Positions 24,982 to 32,771 of a stretch of DNA of 57,217 bases are shown here, in pieces; within the stretch, counting starts at the first letter, position 1, and each line of letters opens with the position of its first letter. Source of the stretch: an uncultured Oscillospiraceae bacterium (GTDB lineage Bacteria; Bacillota; Clostridia; Oscillospirales; Acutalibacteraceae). The translations under genes were made by a program, and so were the position numbers. The DNA is taken from assembly GCA_902492455.1 (NCBI GenBank), contig CABULH010000022.1, positions 1 through 57,217 on the forward strand, read 5' to 3'. The notes beneath the pieces are model-generated. The model made no database searches and was not told the origin of the DNA. It saw only the letters and a list, made by a program, of their open reading frames with translations.

Positions 24982-26025
24982 ATGAGCATCAATCGATCCG
25001 CATTCGGCAGATTGGAGGACGGCAGGCAGATCGAACGCTATGAATTGCAGAGCTCCGGCGGGCTGAAACTGTCGGTTCTCACCTATGGCGCGACGATTCA
25101 ATCCCTGGTTTTCGACGGCCGGGATGTGGTGCTGGGGTATGACCGGTTGGAGGATTACCTGGTGGGAAACGATTCCTATCAGGGCGCCACGGTTGGCCGA
25201 TATGCCAACCGAATCGCAGAGGGCCGGTTTCGTCTCAACGGTATTGTTTATGATGTGGGCTGCAATGAAAGCGGCCGCGGCCACCTCCACGGCGGTGTCA
25301 AAGGCTTCGACAAACAGGTGTGGAAAGCGGAAATCGCCGCCGACGGGGAAGAACCCGCCCTGCGGATGACGTATCAGTCGGCCGATGGGGAGGAAGGGTA
25401 CCCCGGCGCAGCAGACATCGCGGTCACCTTTACTGTGGCGGCGGATAATGCACTGCATATTCGGTATGAGGGGGTATCCGACAAGGACACTGTACTGAAT
25501 ATGACCAATCATTCTTATTTCAATCTTAACGGATTTGATGGCGGCAGCGTGCTGGACACGGTGCTTACCATCCCTGCGGATAACATCACTCCGGTGGACG
25601 CGCTCCTGATGCCCACGGGATCGCTGATGCCGGTGGAAGGCACGCCTTTTGATTTTCGCCAGGGCAAGCCCATTGGCCGGGATATCGGCGCAGAGGACGC
25701 CCAGCTGCAGCTGGGCGGCGGCTATGATCATAATTACGTATTGGGGATGGATCGGCGGGAGCGTCTGGCCGCTGCTGCTTACGCTCCCCGCAGCGGCATT
25801 CGGATGGAGTGCCACACCGACCTGCCGGGAGTTCAGCTGTACACCGCCAACGGTTTGAATGCCGCCGCCGGCAAGGGCGGTATTCCGCTGTACAAGCATC
25901 AGGGATTTTGTCTGGAAACACAGTTTTTCCCCGACAGCCCCAATCAGCCCGCATTCCCATCGGCTGCTTTGAAGGCCGGAGAGTGGTTTGCCTCCGAAAC
26001 GGTTTACCGTTTTTCCAAGGATTAA
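24982..26025 (+). CDS. galM: Aldose 1-epimerase (mutarotase)
   Basis: 347 residues, the usual length. ATG 24982 follows CAGGAAACAAC. Family blocks are all visible: LTYGATIQSL, VGRYANRIAEGRF, GHLHGGVKGFDKQVW, MTNHSYFNLNG (catalytic His), YDHNYVL, and the C-terminal LETQFFPDSPNQP with the catalytic Glu. It interconverts alpha and beta anomers of galactose, glucose or similar sugars in the cytosol, feeding sugar kinases. It is monocistronic: divergent from the PHP gene and closed by a long palindrome. It lies 2 kb after the glycan locus and could serve that pathway, but its own setting looks housekeeping. Confidence 0.92.
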   Translation: MSINRSAFGRLEDGRQIERYELQSSGGLKLSVLTYGATIQSLVFDGRDVVLGYDRLEDYLVGNDSYQGATVGRYANRIAEGRFRLNGIVYDVGCNESGRGHLHGGVKGFDKQVWKAEIAADGEEPALRMTYQSADGEEGYPGAADIAVTFTVAADNALHIRYEGVSDKDTVLNMTNHSYFNLNGFDGGSVLDTVLTIPADNITPVDALLMPTGSLMPVEGTPFDFRQGKPIGRDIGAEDAQLQLGGGYDHNYVLGMDRRERLAAAAYAPRSGIRMECHTDLPGVQLYTANGLNAAAGKGGIPLYKHQGFCLETQFFPDSPNQPAFPSAALKAGEWFASETVYRFSKD

Positions 26026-26027
26026 GG

Positions 26028-26069
26028 CCAAACAAGACCGCCTGCCGTACGGCAGGCGGTCTTGTTTGG
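26028..26069. terminator. Perfect palindromic bidirectional terminator
   Basis: A 42-base perfect palindrome centred on CCGTACGG, with arms running from CCAAACAAGACC to GGTCTTGTTTGG. It separates galM and the convergent DUF6062 gene, whose stop begins at 26070. Confidence 0.85.
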
Positions 26070-26762
26070 TCAAGGTTCCCGGGAGGTGAGCCACCAGACG
26101 GCCCGCTCGATGGAATCCCGGGAGTTGCCCCAGTCGGCGTCCTCGCCGGTGTTGCGGTAATCGAACATTTTGCAGAAGTGGGAGACGTCGCCCCGCAGTG
26201 TTTCCAGATACCGGCGGCACAGTGCCGCGGCGGCTTTATTGAATTCCGGCACATTTTTCTTGTTCATCTTTACAGCCGCAGTCTCGCACAGCAGAGAAAA
26301 ATGGGGCATACACAGAGCGGGCTGCTCCTCAAAAAGCTTGCGGAAATCCCGTTCCTGCTCCCACAACCGACAGACGGTAGCCAGCATCCGGTCCATTGCC
26401 CACTGTACTTGTCCGCAGATAAAACAGCTGCCTGCCGCCTGGCCGGCGGATTTGGCCTGCTTGCCCGCGCTTTTTCCCAAAAGGGGCACACCGGCAAATA
26501 CCTGCTTTTCCACTTCATTGAGATGGCTTTCCAGCATCAGCGCCACACTGAGACGTTTGCGGCCGCTGAGCATCATCTGATAATGGGTGTAGCAGAATCC
26601 CTGCTTGTTGGTTTCGATTCGCACATCCGGTTCCATCATGGCCGGACCGGTGATATAATCCGTTACCCGATCTTCCAGCATATTGCGCATGCGGCAGATG
26701 GGGCAGCCGTCCCGGGGTTCAAATACCTCGCTGATAGGGATACTGGTGATATCTTCCCGCAC
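26070..26762 (-). CDS. DUF6062 family protein
   Basis: 230 residues with GTG start (26760-26762). AAAGGAG eight bases upstream decides the start; the open frame runs 143 codons further but is non-coding. The N-terminal block ISEVFEPRDGCPICRMRNML carries a CxxC, and further cysteines recur (FCYTHYQMML, SCFICGQVQWAM, LCMPHFSLLC). This suggests repeated C-x2-C...C-x2-H metal or Fe-S sites, the hallmark of DUF6062 proteins of anaerobic Firmicutes. The rest is helical. Function is not known; a metal-binding or redox role is possible. It has its own promoter at 26887-26916. Confidence 0.75.
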   Translation of the reverse strand: MREDITSIPISEVFEPRDGCPICRMRNMLEDRVTDYITGPAMMEPDVRIETNKQGFCYTHYQMMLSGRKRLSVALMLESHLNEVEKQVFAGVPLLGKSAGKQAKSAGQAAGSCFICGQVQWAMDRMLATVCRLWEQERDFRKLFEEQPALCMPHFSLLCETAAVKMNKKNVPEFNKAAAALCRRYLETLRGDVSHFCKMFDYRNTGEDADWGNSRDSIERAVWWLTSREP

Positions 26763-26886
26763 AAAATCCGCTCCTTTTTCCTCCCGCACGCCAAAAACTG
26801 AGGGTTGCGGGAAAGATGTATATCCGCTATGATGATCATAAACGGAGGTGGTCCCATTTGATATGGATACTATATAAACCGTGTTC

Positions 26887-26916
26887 ATTATAGCATGGGA
26901 CGGCCTGATTTGTAAA
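26887..26916 (-). promoter_or_regulatory. Promoter of the DUF6062 gene
   Basis: On the minus strand: TTTACA (26911-26916), 18-base spacer, TATAAT (26887-26892), giving a ~120-base leader. The -35 region touches the divergent glycosylase gene's ribosome binding site. Confidence 0.6.
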
Positions 26917-26930
26917 TGGAGGGATACCGG

Positions 26931-27725
26931 ATGCTGCTGACAGGGTTGGAAGATATGGATCTGGGCCAGACGCTGGATTGCGGCCAATGCTTTCGCTTTG
27001 AGCCGCTGCCCGACGGCGGATGGAGGGGGATCGCAGGAGGCCGCGGGGCAGTGCTGCATCAACGGGAGGACGGCCTGCATATCCAGCCGGGAGATGATTT
27101 CTGGCGGGAATATCTGGATGCTGACCGGGATTATGCCGCTATCCGGCGGGAGTTCGTTCAGGATCAGGCGCTTCGCGTTTGTGTGGAGCACGCACCGGGT
27201 ATCCGGGTGCTGCGGCAGCCCGCTTGGGAAGCGCTGACGGCCTTTATCATCTCACAGAACAACAACGTTCCCCGCATCAAGGGAATTCTGGCCCGGCTCT
27301 GCCGCGCCTTCGGTGAGCCGGTGGGATGGGATTTCGGCTTTCCCTTGCCGGAAACCCTGGCGGCGCTGTCGGCAGAGGATCTGGCGGTGCTGCGGTGCGG
27401 CTGGCGGGCGGATTACCTGCTGGATGCGGCGGAGAAGGTGGCATCCGGCGCGCTGCCGCTGGAACAGATTGCGCAGCTTCCTCTGCCGGAGGCCCGGCAG
27501 GCGCTGCAGACCATTCGGGGAGTGGGACCCAAGGTGGCGGAATGTGTGCTGTTATACGGTATGGGAAGATTGGAGGCGTTCCCTCTGGATGTTTGGATGA
27601 AGCGGGCCATGGCAGTGCTGTTCCCCGGACGTAAACCGGAGGATTTCGGCCCTTATGCGGGAATTGCCCAGCAGTATATTTTTCATTTTTGCCGTTGTCA
27701 CCCTCAAGCAGTGCGGGTAGGATAG
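26931..27725 (+). CDS. 8-oxoguanine DNA glycosylase/AP lyase, OGG1 type
   Basis: 264 residues. ATG 26931 is chosen because GGAGGG (26919-26924) lies seven bases upstream; the ATG at 26916 overlaps that site. The N-terminal beta domain (DLGQTLDCGQCFRFE) is the OGG_N type. The HhH-GPD domain follows: LTAFIISQNNN, then hairpin IRGVGPKVAEC with catalytic Lys201, and PLDVWM with Asp220. These are the two residues that form the Schiff base and activate it in OGG1. It removes 8-oxoG from DNA and nicks the backbone. Repair of oxidative damage; apparently monocistronic. Confidence 0.88.
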   Translation: MLLTGLEDMDLGQTLDCGQCFRFEPLPDGGWRGIAGGRGAVLHQREDGLHIQPGDDFWREYLDADRDYAAIRREFVQDQALRVCVEHAPGIRVLRQPAWEALTAFIISQNNNVPRIKGILARLCRAFGEPVGWDFGFPLPETLAALSAEDLAVLRCGWRADYLLDAAEKVASGALPLEQIAQLPLPEARQALQTIRGVGPKVAECVLLYGMGRLEAFPLDVWMKRAMAVLFPGRKPEDFGPYAGIAQQYIFHFCRCHPQAVRVG

Positions 27726-27790
27726 CCAACTAAGGGCAGTTTACACAAGAATGCCAAAAAAGTTGCTGTCAAATTTTTAACGTGCCCTCT

Positions 27791-27818
27791 TTTACTTTTT
27801 ATTTGGATATAGTATACT
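27791..27818 (+). promoter_or_regulatory. Promoter of the fructose-bisphosphate aldolase gene
   Basis: TTTACT (27791-27796), 16-base spacer, TATACT (27813-27818), 32 bases before the start codon. The ribosome binding site AGGAGG follows at 27836-27841. Confidence 0.75.
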
Positions 27819-27849
27819 ATAAACAATGAAATTTTAGGAGGTTGTAAAA

Positions 27850-28785
27850 ATGCCCCTCGTGAATACCAAAGAGATGTTCCAGAAAGCCTATGAAGGCGGT
27901 TACGCCATCGGTGCGTTCAATATCAATGATATGGAAATTATGCAGGGTATCGTCGCCGCCTGCAAGGAGCTGAATGCTCCGGTGATCCTGCAGGTGTCCG
28001 GCGGCGCCCGGAAATATGCGCATCATGATTATCTGTACAACATGGTGCAGGCAGCGGTCAAGGAAACCGGTCTGCCCATCGCGCTCCATTTGGATCACGG
28101 CGCCAGCTTTGAGTTGTGCAAGGACTGCATCGACGGCGGCTTCACTTCCGTTATGATCGATGGTTCCCATCTGCCTTATGAGGAAAATGTGGCCGTCACC
28201 AAGCAGGTGGTGGAATACGCTCATGCCCGCGGGGTAACCGTGGAAGGTGAACTGGGCCAGCTGGCCGGTGTGGAGGACGACGTCAGCGTGGAAGCGGACA
28301 AGGCCAATTATACCGATCCGGAGCAGGTACAGGATTTTGTCAGCCGCACCGGCGTGGATTCTTTAGCCATCGCCATCGGTACCAGCCACGGCGCTTTTAA
28401 ATTCAAGCCCGGCCAGAAGCCTCAGCTGCGGTTCGATATCCTTCAGGAGGTCATGGATCGGCTCCCTGGCTTCCCCATCGTGCTTCACGGCGCCTCCTCG
28501 GTGATGCCCGAGTATGTGGCGATTGTCAATCAATACGGCGGCCAGATGGCGGACGCCATCGGTATTCCGGAGGATATGCTGCGTCAGGCCGCTTCCATGG
28601 CCGTATGCAAAATTAATGTGGATTCCGATCTGCGGCTGGCGATGACCGCCGGGATCCGCAAGCATCTGGCGGAGAATCCCACCCATTTTGATCCCCGGCA
28701 GTATCTGGGCGAGGGCCGGGACTGCATCACCGCCGTTGTCAAGCACAAGATCGAGAGTGTGCTGGGCTGCGCGGGCAAAGCTTAA
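27850..28785 (+). CDS. fba: Class II fructose-1,6-bisphosphate aldolase
   Basis: 311 residues; ATG 27850 follows AGGAGGTTGTAAAA. Zinc-enzyme motifs: IALHLDHGASFE (Asp82 catalytic, His83 zinc), GELGQLAGVED, GTSHGAFK (zinc His), VLHGASS (zinc His) and KINVDSDLR in the phosphate-binding loop. It splits fructose-1,6-bisphosphate into glyceraldehyde-3-phosphate and dihydroxyacetone phosphate in glycolysis. A strong promoter, terminator and ribosome binding site fit a highly expressed housekeeping gene. Tagatose-bisphosphate aldolase is a related alternative, but no tagatose genes are nearby. Confidence 0.92.
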   Translation: MPLVNTKEMFQKAYEGGYAIGAFNINDMEIMQGIVAACKELNAPVILQVSGGARKYAHHDYLYNMVQAAVKETGLPIALHLDHGASFELCKDCIDGGFTSVMIDGSHLPYEENVAVTKQVVEYAHARGVTVEGELGQLAGVEDDVSVEADKANYTDPEQVQDFVSRTGVDSLAIAIGTSHGAFKFKPGQKPQLRFDILQEVMDRLPGFPIVLHGASSVMPEYVAIVNQYGGQMADAIGIPEDMLRQAASMAVCKINVDSDLRLAMTAGIRKHLAENPTHFDPRQYLGEGRDCITAVVKHKIESVLGCAGKA

Positions 28786-28800
28786 GAGTTTATATTTTCA

Positions 28801-28842
28801 AAAAAACAGGCCGCTGCAAATCCTGCAGCGGCCTGTTTTTTG
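28801..28842 (+). terminator. Terminator after fba
   Basis: AAAAAACAGGCCGCTGCA pairs with TGCAGCGGCCTGTTTTTT across a five-base loop. Strong intrinsic terminator, symmetric enough to work in both directions. Confidence 0.88.
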
Positions 28843-28904
28843 CGTCTGTTTTCCGATAACTACAGACATTTGCTGGATATTTTCAATAATGTCTGTCTTA
28901 TTTC

Positions 28905-28932
28905 TTGACAATTATGCAGAATATAGTAAAAT
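28905..28932 (+). promoter_or_regulatory. Promoter of the flavoprotein-gtrA operon
   Basis: Consensus TTGACA (28905-28910), 16-base spacer, TAAAAT (28927-28932), about 50 bases before the start at 28983. GGTCGGAGG at 28973-28981 is the ribosome binding site. Confidence 0.75.
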
Positions 28933-28982
28933 TATTAGATAATGCATGATCGGAAAGATGACGGAATTAAAGGTCGGAGGTA

Positions 28983-30539
28983 ATGATGAAAAAGGCGATT
29001 ATCATTGGCGCGGGTCCTGCAGGACTCACCGCTGGATTTGAGCTTCTCAAGCAGTCCAAGGAGTATGAGGCGGTGATTCTGGAGGAATCAGCGGATATCG
29101 GCGGTATCTCCCGAACCGTGCAGCATCATGGAAACCGTATGGATATCGGCGGCCATCGTTTTTTCTCCAAGGATGATGCGGTTATGCAGTGGTGGGATGA
29201 TCTGCTTCCCCGGCAGGGCAGTCCATCCTATGATGATCTGAAGCTGGACCGGCCGGTTCCGCTTAAAGAAGGCGGCCCGGATCCGGAGAAGGAAGACCGG
29301 GTGATGCTGACCCGCAACCGGGTATCCAGAATTTATTATAAAAAGAAATTTTTTGATTATCCGGTGAAGATGAATAAAAACACCATTGTCAATATGGGTT
29401 TTGCCACCACTATGAAAGCCGGATTCAGTTATCTGCACTCCACCGTGCGCAAGCTTCCGGAGGATTCGCTGGAAAATTTCTACATCAATCGCTTTGGCAA
29501 AAAGCTGTATTCCATGTTTTTTGAAGGGTATACGGAGAAACTGTGGGGCCGTCATCCCAGGGAAATCTCCGCCGATTGGGGCGCTCAGAGAGTAAAGGGT
29601 CTTTCCATTCTGGCCATTCTAAAGGATATTGTCCGAAAGAAAAAAGGAAAGACGGATCAACAGACCGAGACTTCTCTGATTGAGGAATTCTATTATCCTA
29701 AATTCGGGCCCGGCCAGCTGTGGGAAACCGCCGCCAGAGAATTTGAAAAGATGGGCGGAAGGATCGAAAAGGGCTGCAAGGTAGTCAGAATCCTGACCGA
29801 AGGAGCTGAAGTAAAGGGCGTCGTCTTTGAACGGAATGGTAAAGAGGAAACGCTGGAGGGGGATCTGGTGATCTCCTCCATGCCTCTCAAGGATTTGGTG
29901 GAGGGAATGGCCGACGTGCCGGAGGAAATCCGGGCTATTGCTGCCGGACTGCCTTATCGGGACTTTGTTACTGTGGGGTTGCTGGTGAAAAAGCTGAATC
30001 TGAAAAATGAAACCCAGCTGAAAACCCTGAGCAATATCGTACCGGACTGCTGGATTTATGTCCAGGATACCGGGGTGAAGCTGGGACGGATTCAGATTTT
30101 CAACAACTGGTCTCCCTATCTGGTACAGAATCCGGAGGAAACCGTCTGGATTGGTTTGGAATATTTTTGCCGGGAAGGCGACAGCTACTGGAATATGTCC
30201 GAAGAGGAATGGGTGGCACTGGGGACTGACGAACTGGTTAAGATGGGGGTCATCTCTTCCGCAGACGAGGTGATGGATTCCCACCGTGAACAGGTGAAAA
30301 AGGCTTATCCGGCTTATTTTGATACCTATGCTCAAATCGATACGCTGATCGAGTGGCTGAATCGTTTCGGCAACCTCTACTGTGTCGGGAGAAACGGCCA
30401 GCATCGGTACAACAATATGGATCATTCCATGGTGACGGCCTTTGAAACCGTCAAGAATATTCTCGGTGGAAAGTCCTCCAAGGACAACATATGGAATGTC
30501 AATACTGAGAAGGAATACCATGAAACAAAAGAGGCGTAA
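28983..30539 (+). CDS. FAD-dependent oxidoreductase, UDP-galactopyranose mutase-like
   Basis: 518 residues. N-terminal dinucleotide-binding motif IIGAGPAGLTAG at about 7-18, then EESADIGGISRT and DIGGHRFFSKDD, the FAD contacts typical of the UDP-galactopyranose mutase and protoporphyrinogen-oxidase-like family. Mid-protein FYINRFGKKLYSMFFEGYTEKLWG is also mutase-like. The C-terminal GRNGQHRYNNMDHSM closes the FAD site. Known relatives interconvert UDP-galactopyranose and furanose or act on lipid-linked sugars. The next gene (gtrA, 3 bases on) encodes a polyprenyl-linked sugar flippase-type protein, so a cell-surface glycan role is probable. Exact reaction uncertain. Confidence 0.8.
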   Translation: MMKKAIIIGAGPAGLTAGFELLKQSKEYEAVILEESADIGGISRTVQHHGNRMDIGGHRFFSKDDAVMQWWDDLLPRQGSPSYDDLKLDRPVPLKEGGPDPEKEDRVMLTRNRVSRIYYKKKFFDYPVKMNKNTIVNMGFATTMKAGFSYLHSTVRKLPEDSLENFYINRFGKKLYSMFFEGYTEKLWGRHPREISADWGAQRVKGLSILAILKDIVRKKKGKTDQQTETSLIEEFYYPKFGPGQLWETAAREFEKMGGRIEKGCKVVRILTEGAEVKGVVFERNGKEETLEGDLVISSMPLKDLVEGMADVPEEIRAIAAGLPYRDFVTVGLLVKKLNLKNETQLKTLSNIVPDCWIYVQDTGVKLGRIQIFNNWSPYLVQNPEETVWIGLEYFCREGDSYWNMSEEEWVALGTDELVKMGVISSADEVMDSHREQVKKAYPAYFDTYAQIDTLIEWLNRFGNLYCVGRNGQHRYNNMDHSMVTAFETVKNILGGKSSKDNIWNVNTEKEYHETKEA

Positions 30540-30542
30540 CGA

Positions 30543-30989
30543 ATGGAGGAATTCTGGACACTGCTCAAACGGCTGGATTTAAAGGGGCTTTTTCTTCAGC
30601 CCACTACCAACGGATTTCTGCAGTTTTTTCGCTATGCCTTTGTCGGCGGCTTTGCATCTTTGGTGGATTGGGGACTGCTGTTTCTTTTCGAGACGTTGGG
30701 CCTGCATTATCTTGCGGCCGCCGTGGTGGGGTTTGTCGGAGGCCTGGTCACCAACTTTCTTCTGTCCAAAAAGCTGGTTTTTCAGGCGGAAGAGGCGCGT
30801 GTGCAGGTTGGCGGTGAGTTCATCGGGTATGCGGTGATCGGTTTAATCGGGCTGGGAATTACCATGATGCTGATGTACCTGCTGACCGATCTCTGTCACC
30901 TATATTTCATGCTTTCCAAAATTATCGCCACTTTTATTGTGTTGGTTTGGAATTATCTGGCTCGTAAGATCCTATTATACCGTCGATAG
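30543..30989 (+). CDS. GtrA-family membrane protein
   Basis: 148 residues, four predicted transmembrane helices, usual GtrA length. Family marks: FFRYAFVGGFASLVDWGLLF near the N-terminus, FVGGLVTNFLLSKKLVF in the middle and WNYLARKILLYRR at the C-terminus. GtrA proteins are thought to flip polyprenyl-phosphate-linked sugars across the membrane for cell-wall or O-antigen decoration. ATG 30543 lies three bases after the flavoprotein stop, so the two are co-transcribed. A matching GtrB-like glycosyltransferase lies far away at 52612. Confidence 0.87.
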   Translation: MEEFWTLLKRLDLKGLFLQPTTNGFLQFFRYAFVGGFASLVDWGLLFLFETLGLHYLAAAVVGFVGGLVTNFLLSKKLVFQAEEARVQVGGEFIGYAVIGLIGLGITMMLMYLLTDLCHLYFMLSKIIATFIVLVWNYLARKILLYRR

Positions 30990-31002
30990 GGAAAAGAACA
31001 GT

Positions 31003-31182
31003 GTGAAAAAGATCGGTGCATGGCTCGCGGATATGCCCGTGAAGGCGCGCGCTACTTTTTGGATATTCTATGCCATTCTGACGGTTTATCTTTTTTGTAT
31101 CCAGTATGGACAGATTTCAATTATGGGCGTATTTCCCGTTGCTCTTTCCGTTGTTTTTAATCGGCTTGTATCTGCTAGGTAG
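31003..31182 (+). CDS. Small membrane protein, possibly frameshifted
   Basis: 59 residues from GTG 31003 (KKIGAWLADMPVKARATFW, then a hydrophobic helix). Near 31110-31180 a second frame (from 31106) continues hydrophobic for about 25 residues (FPLLFPLFLIGLYLLGR), more membrane-like than the annotated end. A frameshift or sequencing error is therefore possible. It starts 13 bases after gtrA and would be the last gene of that operon. No family recognised. Confidence 0.4.
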   Translation: MKKIGAWLADMPVKARATFWIFYAILTVYLFCIQYGQISIMGVFPVALSVVFNRLVSAR

Positions 31183-31303
31183 GATGGAGATGACGGGGAG
31201 GAAGAAAAGTCCCACCATAATTCCTGCTGTACCACCGACAGCCGGAATCTGTATCAGCGGAGTCCCCGGATGTATCAAAGGATGCAGCGACGGAAGGCAT
31301 CGA

Positions 31304-31351
31304 GTAAAGCACACCCGGCGGAGGCATTGGCCTCCGCCGGGTGTGCTTTAC
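31304..31351. terminator. Bidirectional terminator between the gtrA operon and the CLC gene
   Basis: GTAAAGCACACCCGGCGGAG pairs with its complement ending at CTTTAC, with a four-base loop. The convergent CLC gene ends at 31348, inside the right arm. Confidence 0.85.
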
Positions 31352-32637
31352 TGCGCTTTTTTGTCGATGAATTCCGGCCGCAGCTTGGAATAAAGAATTT
31401 TCTGTTCACTGTAAAGACCGTAATAGCCGGAGAGCATATAGCTGACCGCTGCGGCAATACCGAAATACAAGATTCCCTGGGAACCGAAAAGCTCCACACT
31501 GATAAGCAGAGAGGTGAGAGGACAATTGGTAACCCCGCAGAAAAGGGCCACGATTCCCAATCCGGCCCCGAAAGAAGGATGCAGGCCCAACAGGCCGCCC
31601 ATGACGTTTCCAAAGGTGGCGCCGATAAAAAAGGTGGGGACGATCTCTCCGCCTTTGAAGCCCGCCCCCAGAGTGACAGCAGTCAGCAGGATCTTCAGCA
31701 GAAACGCCTCTGGCCGGGCCTGGCCGTCCATAGCCCGCAGGATCACATCCATACCGGCGCCGTTGTAGTCCCGGCTTCCAAAAAGATAGGTAAGGGCGAT
31801 TACCAGCGCACCGCCGATAACGGCACGGAGTACAGGATGGGGGATAAAGCGGGAGTAGATCTTACCGGACAGATGAATGGACCGGCAGAAAAGAATGCTC
31901 ACCACCGCGCACAATGCGGCCAGCAGCAGCACACGGCCGCTGTCCAGCCAGCCCAGCGCAGGCACACCTTCCAAGACAAAGCGGGTGGGGGGAACGCCGC
32001 AAAGGCCGGCCAGCCAGAATCCTACCAATGAGGAGAGGATACAGGGGACAATGGCCGCATAATACATCACCCCTACGCTGATGACCTCCATGGAAAAAAC
32101 CGCCGCGGCGATGGGGGTGCCGAACAGTGCGGAAAAGGCAGCGCTCATGCCACACATAGTCATAATCCGCATATCCTTTTCATCCATGCGCAGAATCCGG
32201 CCCAACTGTTCCCCCAGGCTGGCGCCCATCTGCAGCGCCGCTCCTTCCCGTCCGGCGGAACCGCCCAGCAAATGGGTCAGACAGGTGGAAAGGAAGATCA
32301 GCGGCGCAGTGAGAATGGAGATGGGCTCCGTGCTGCGTACGGCCATCAATACGAGGTTGGTACCCTTGTCCTTTTCCATATGGCAGAGCTTGTAGGCCAG
32401 CGCGATCAGCGCCCCTCCAGCCGGCAGCAGCCACAGCAGCCAGCCATGGGTCTTGAAAAGCGTCGTGCCCCATTCGATGCTATAGTGGAACAGGATGCCG
32501 ATGCCGCCGATCAGCAGTCCGATTGCCACGGAAACCGCCAGCCATTTGAGAAAAACCAGCAGGTTCGTACCTGCTTTTATCGCGTTCTTCTTCGCCCAAT
32601 CCCTTGCTTTATGCCAGTGTATATGTTCCCAGTCCAC
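31348..32637 (-). CDS. CLC-family anion channel/antiporter, CLC-F (fluoride)-like
   Basis: 429 residues, GTG start (32635-32637), ten or more hydrophobic helices. CLC signature regions: GGSAGREGAALQMG (where classical chloride members have GREGP) and GAGFKGGEIVPTFFIGATFGN. The GREGA/T-LQMG and GFKGGE forms are those of the bacterial CLC-F fluoride/proton antiporter branch. The product would export fluoride or another anion in exchange for protons. A TATAAT at 32673-32678 (minus strand) probably serves as -10. The leader was searched by eye for a fluoride riboswitch and none was seen, which weakens the fluoride idea. Confidence 0.8.
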   Translation of the reverse strand: MDWEHIHWHKARDWAKKNAIKAGTNLLVFLKWLAVSVAIGLLIGGIGILFHYSIEWGTTLFKTHGWLLWLLPAGGALIALAYKLCHMEKDKGTNLVLMAVRSTEPISILTAPLIFLSTCLTHLLGGSAGREGAALQMGASLGEQLGRILRMDEKDMRIMTMCGMSAAFSALFGTPIAAAVFSMEVISVGVMYYAAIVPCILSSLVGFWLAGLCGVPPTRFVLEGVPALGWLDSGRVLLLAALCAVVSILFCRSIHLSGKIYSRFIPHPVLRAVIGGALVIALTYLFGSRDYNGAGMDVILRAMDGQARPEAFLLKILLTAVTLGAGFKGGEIVPTFFIGATFGNVMGGLLGLHPSFGAGLGIVALFCGVTNCPLTSLLISVELFGSQGILYFGIAAAVSYMLSGYYGLYSEQKILYSKLRPEFIDKKAQ

Positions 32638-32771
32638 CCCGTCTGTGCTCCCTCCGTTGCTTTCTGTTTCCCATTATACGCCGGATTCCGTCGAAATTCT
32701 ATGGCGACTATCGGCAAAAGAAAGCGGCACTGTGTCCTGGAATCAAGACATAGTGCCGAATAAGAGGCGGT

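Noticed and set aside
32638..32760. Fluoride riboswitch before the CLC gene
   Set aside because: No conserved fluoride aptamer segments could be recognised on the minus strand.
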